Below are positions 15,117 through 15,747 of a stretch of 15,747 nt of DNA, one piece after another. The number at the start of each line of letters is the position of its first letter. Position 1 is the stretch's first letter. The stretch is from Magnetovibrio sp. (GTDB lineage: Bacteria > Pseudomonadota > Alphaproteobacteria > Rhodospirillales_A > JABHCV01): positions 282,596 through 298,342 of the forward strand of contig PBDF01000007.1 in NCBI GenBank assembly GCA_002717285.1. Reading direction: 5' to 3'. Position numbers and translations under genes: made by a program. The notes under the pieces are model-generated. The model did not search any database. It worked only from the letters and a program-made list of their open reading frames with translations, and was not told the origin of the DNA.

Positions 15117-15747
15117 ATGACTTGTAACTGTAAAACACCTAAAGATGTTCAAAAGTACCTTAAAGAAAACGATGTTGCGTTTGTAGATCTTCGTTTTACT
15201 GACCCTCGAGGCAAATGGCAACACTTAACAATGTGTTCTAACTTTATAGATGACGATGCCTTCATTGACGGAGTGATGTTCGATGGTTCATCCATTTCAG
15301 GCTGGAAGGCGATCAACGAGTCTGATATGTCCCTTATACCAGATCCAACGACTGCCGTAATGGATCCATTTGCAGCTCAACCCTCAATGATTCTTTTTTG
15401 CGATATTATGGAGCCTTCAACTGGCCAACCATACGGTCGGGATCCACGATCAGTTGCAAAAAAAGCAACAGCATATCTCGGTTCAACAGGAGTAGGCGAC
15501 ACAGTCTTTATGGGTGCTGAACCTGAATTCTTTGTCTTTGATGATGTCAGATACTCTGTGGACATGAACAGCTGCTTCTTTGAATTTGACTCAGAGGAAG
15601 GGCCGTATAATACCGGCAAATCTTTTGAGGGAGGTAACTCCGGTCACCGACCGGGGGTTAAAGGTGGTTACTTCCCAGTACCACCAGTCGATAGTTCTCA
15701 TGATCTTCGTGCTGAAATGGTTACTGTTATGCAAGAAATGGGCTTAA
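15117..15747 (+). CDS. glnA: Glutamine synthetase type I (3' partial)
   Basis: ATG at 15117 with AAAGGAAA about 7 nt upstream; the frame stays open to the window end, giving 210 codons of an enzyme normally about 470 residues. It condenses ammonia with glutamate using ATP and forms a cytosolic dodecamer. The visible part holds the beta-grasp N-domain (VAFVDLRFTDPRGKWQH; FDGSSISGWKAINESDM) and the start of the catalytic domain: MGAEPEFFVFDD with metal-binding glutamates, then GHRPGVKGGYFPVPPVD. The segment EGPYNTGKSFEGGNSGHRPG is of the GSI-beta kind controlled by adenylylation; the adenylylated Tyr would lie beyond the window. The N-terminus has two cysteines (TCNCKTP), a small oddity. Its position after glnB is the alphaproteobacterial order. 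Confidence 0.98.
   Translation, partial: MTCNCKTPKDVQKYLKENDVAFVDLRFTDPRGKWQHLTMCSNFIDDDAFIDGVMFDGSSISGWKAINESDMSLIPDPTTAVMDPFAAQPSMILFCDIMEPSTGQPYGRDPRSVAKKATAYLGSTGVGDTVFMGAEPEFFVFDDVRYSVDMNSCFFEFDSEEGPYNTGKSFEGGNSGHRPGVKGGYFPVPPVDSSHDLRAEMVTVMQEMGL

Overview
The window is AT-rich chromosomal DNA from a proteobacterium, most likely an alphaproteobacterium. The strongest clue is at the right end: a P-II gene (glnB) directly followed by type I glutamine synthetase (glnA), behind a sigma-54-type promoter. That order and control are typical of alphaproteobacteria such as Azospirillum. A Tat-exported flavocytochrome c sulfide dehydrogenase-type flavoprotein, a periplasmic rhodanese, and a transketolase / Calvin-type aldolase / ribulose-phosphate epimerase run suggest a sulfur-oxidising organism that may fix CO2. 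No RuBisCO, phosphoribulokinase or Sox gene lies in the window, so autotrophy is inference. Gaps between genes are roomy, and several genes start with TTG or GTG behind recognisable ribosome-binding sites.

Layout, left to right. (1) 1-995, plus strand: the C-terminal part of a membrane-anchored spermidine-synthase-like protein, cut by the window edge. (2) 1068-3590, minus strand: a two-gene operon of a divergent DASS/SLC13-type anion transporter and a double-domain universal stress protein only 3 nt apart. (3) 3835-7764, minus strand: tkt, fba and rpe in transcriptional order, the regenerative part of the Calvin cycle or the non-oxidative pentose phosphate pathway. (4) 7765-8371: a gene-poor stretch with at most one doubtful small ORF. 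(5) 8372-11495: a putative sulfur module. On the minus strand are an FCSD-type flavoprotein and, downstream of it, a NarL/LuxR-type regulator whose receiver lacks the phosphoacceptor Asp. Divergently on the plus strand are a tiny secreted acidic protein ending in Cys and a periplasmic rhodanese, closed by a strong bidirectional terminator. (6) 11576-11695, minus strand: a 39-residue secreted mini-protein. (7) 11981-13048, plus strand: a lipoprotein metallo-hydrolase of the NAPE-PLD/UlaG-like type. (8) tRNA-His(GTG), then a class I aminotransferase, both minus strand. (9) 14640-15747, plus strand: sigma-54 promoter, glnB, and the start of glnA.

How the parts may work together (inference): the FCSD-like flavoprotein would oxidise sulfide in the periplasm and pass electrons to a cytochrome c encoded elsewhere. 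The rhodanese and perhaps the acidic Cys-ending peptide would handle the sulfane sulfur. The phosphorylation-independent-looking regulator beside them is a candidate controller. The carbon and nitrogen genes are conventional. The least explained pieces are the acidic peptide, the 39-residue peptide, the pseudo-receiver regulator and the transporter with altered signature motifs.
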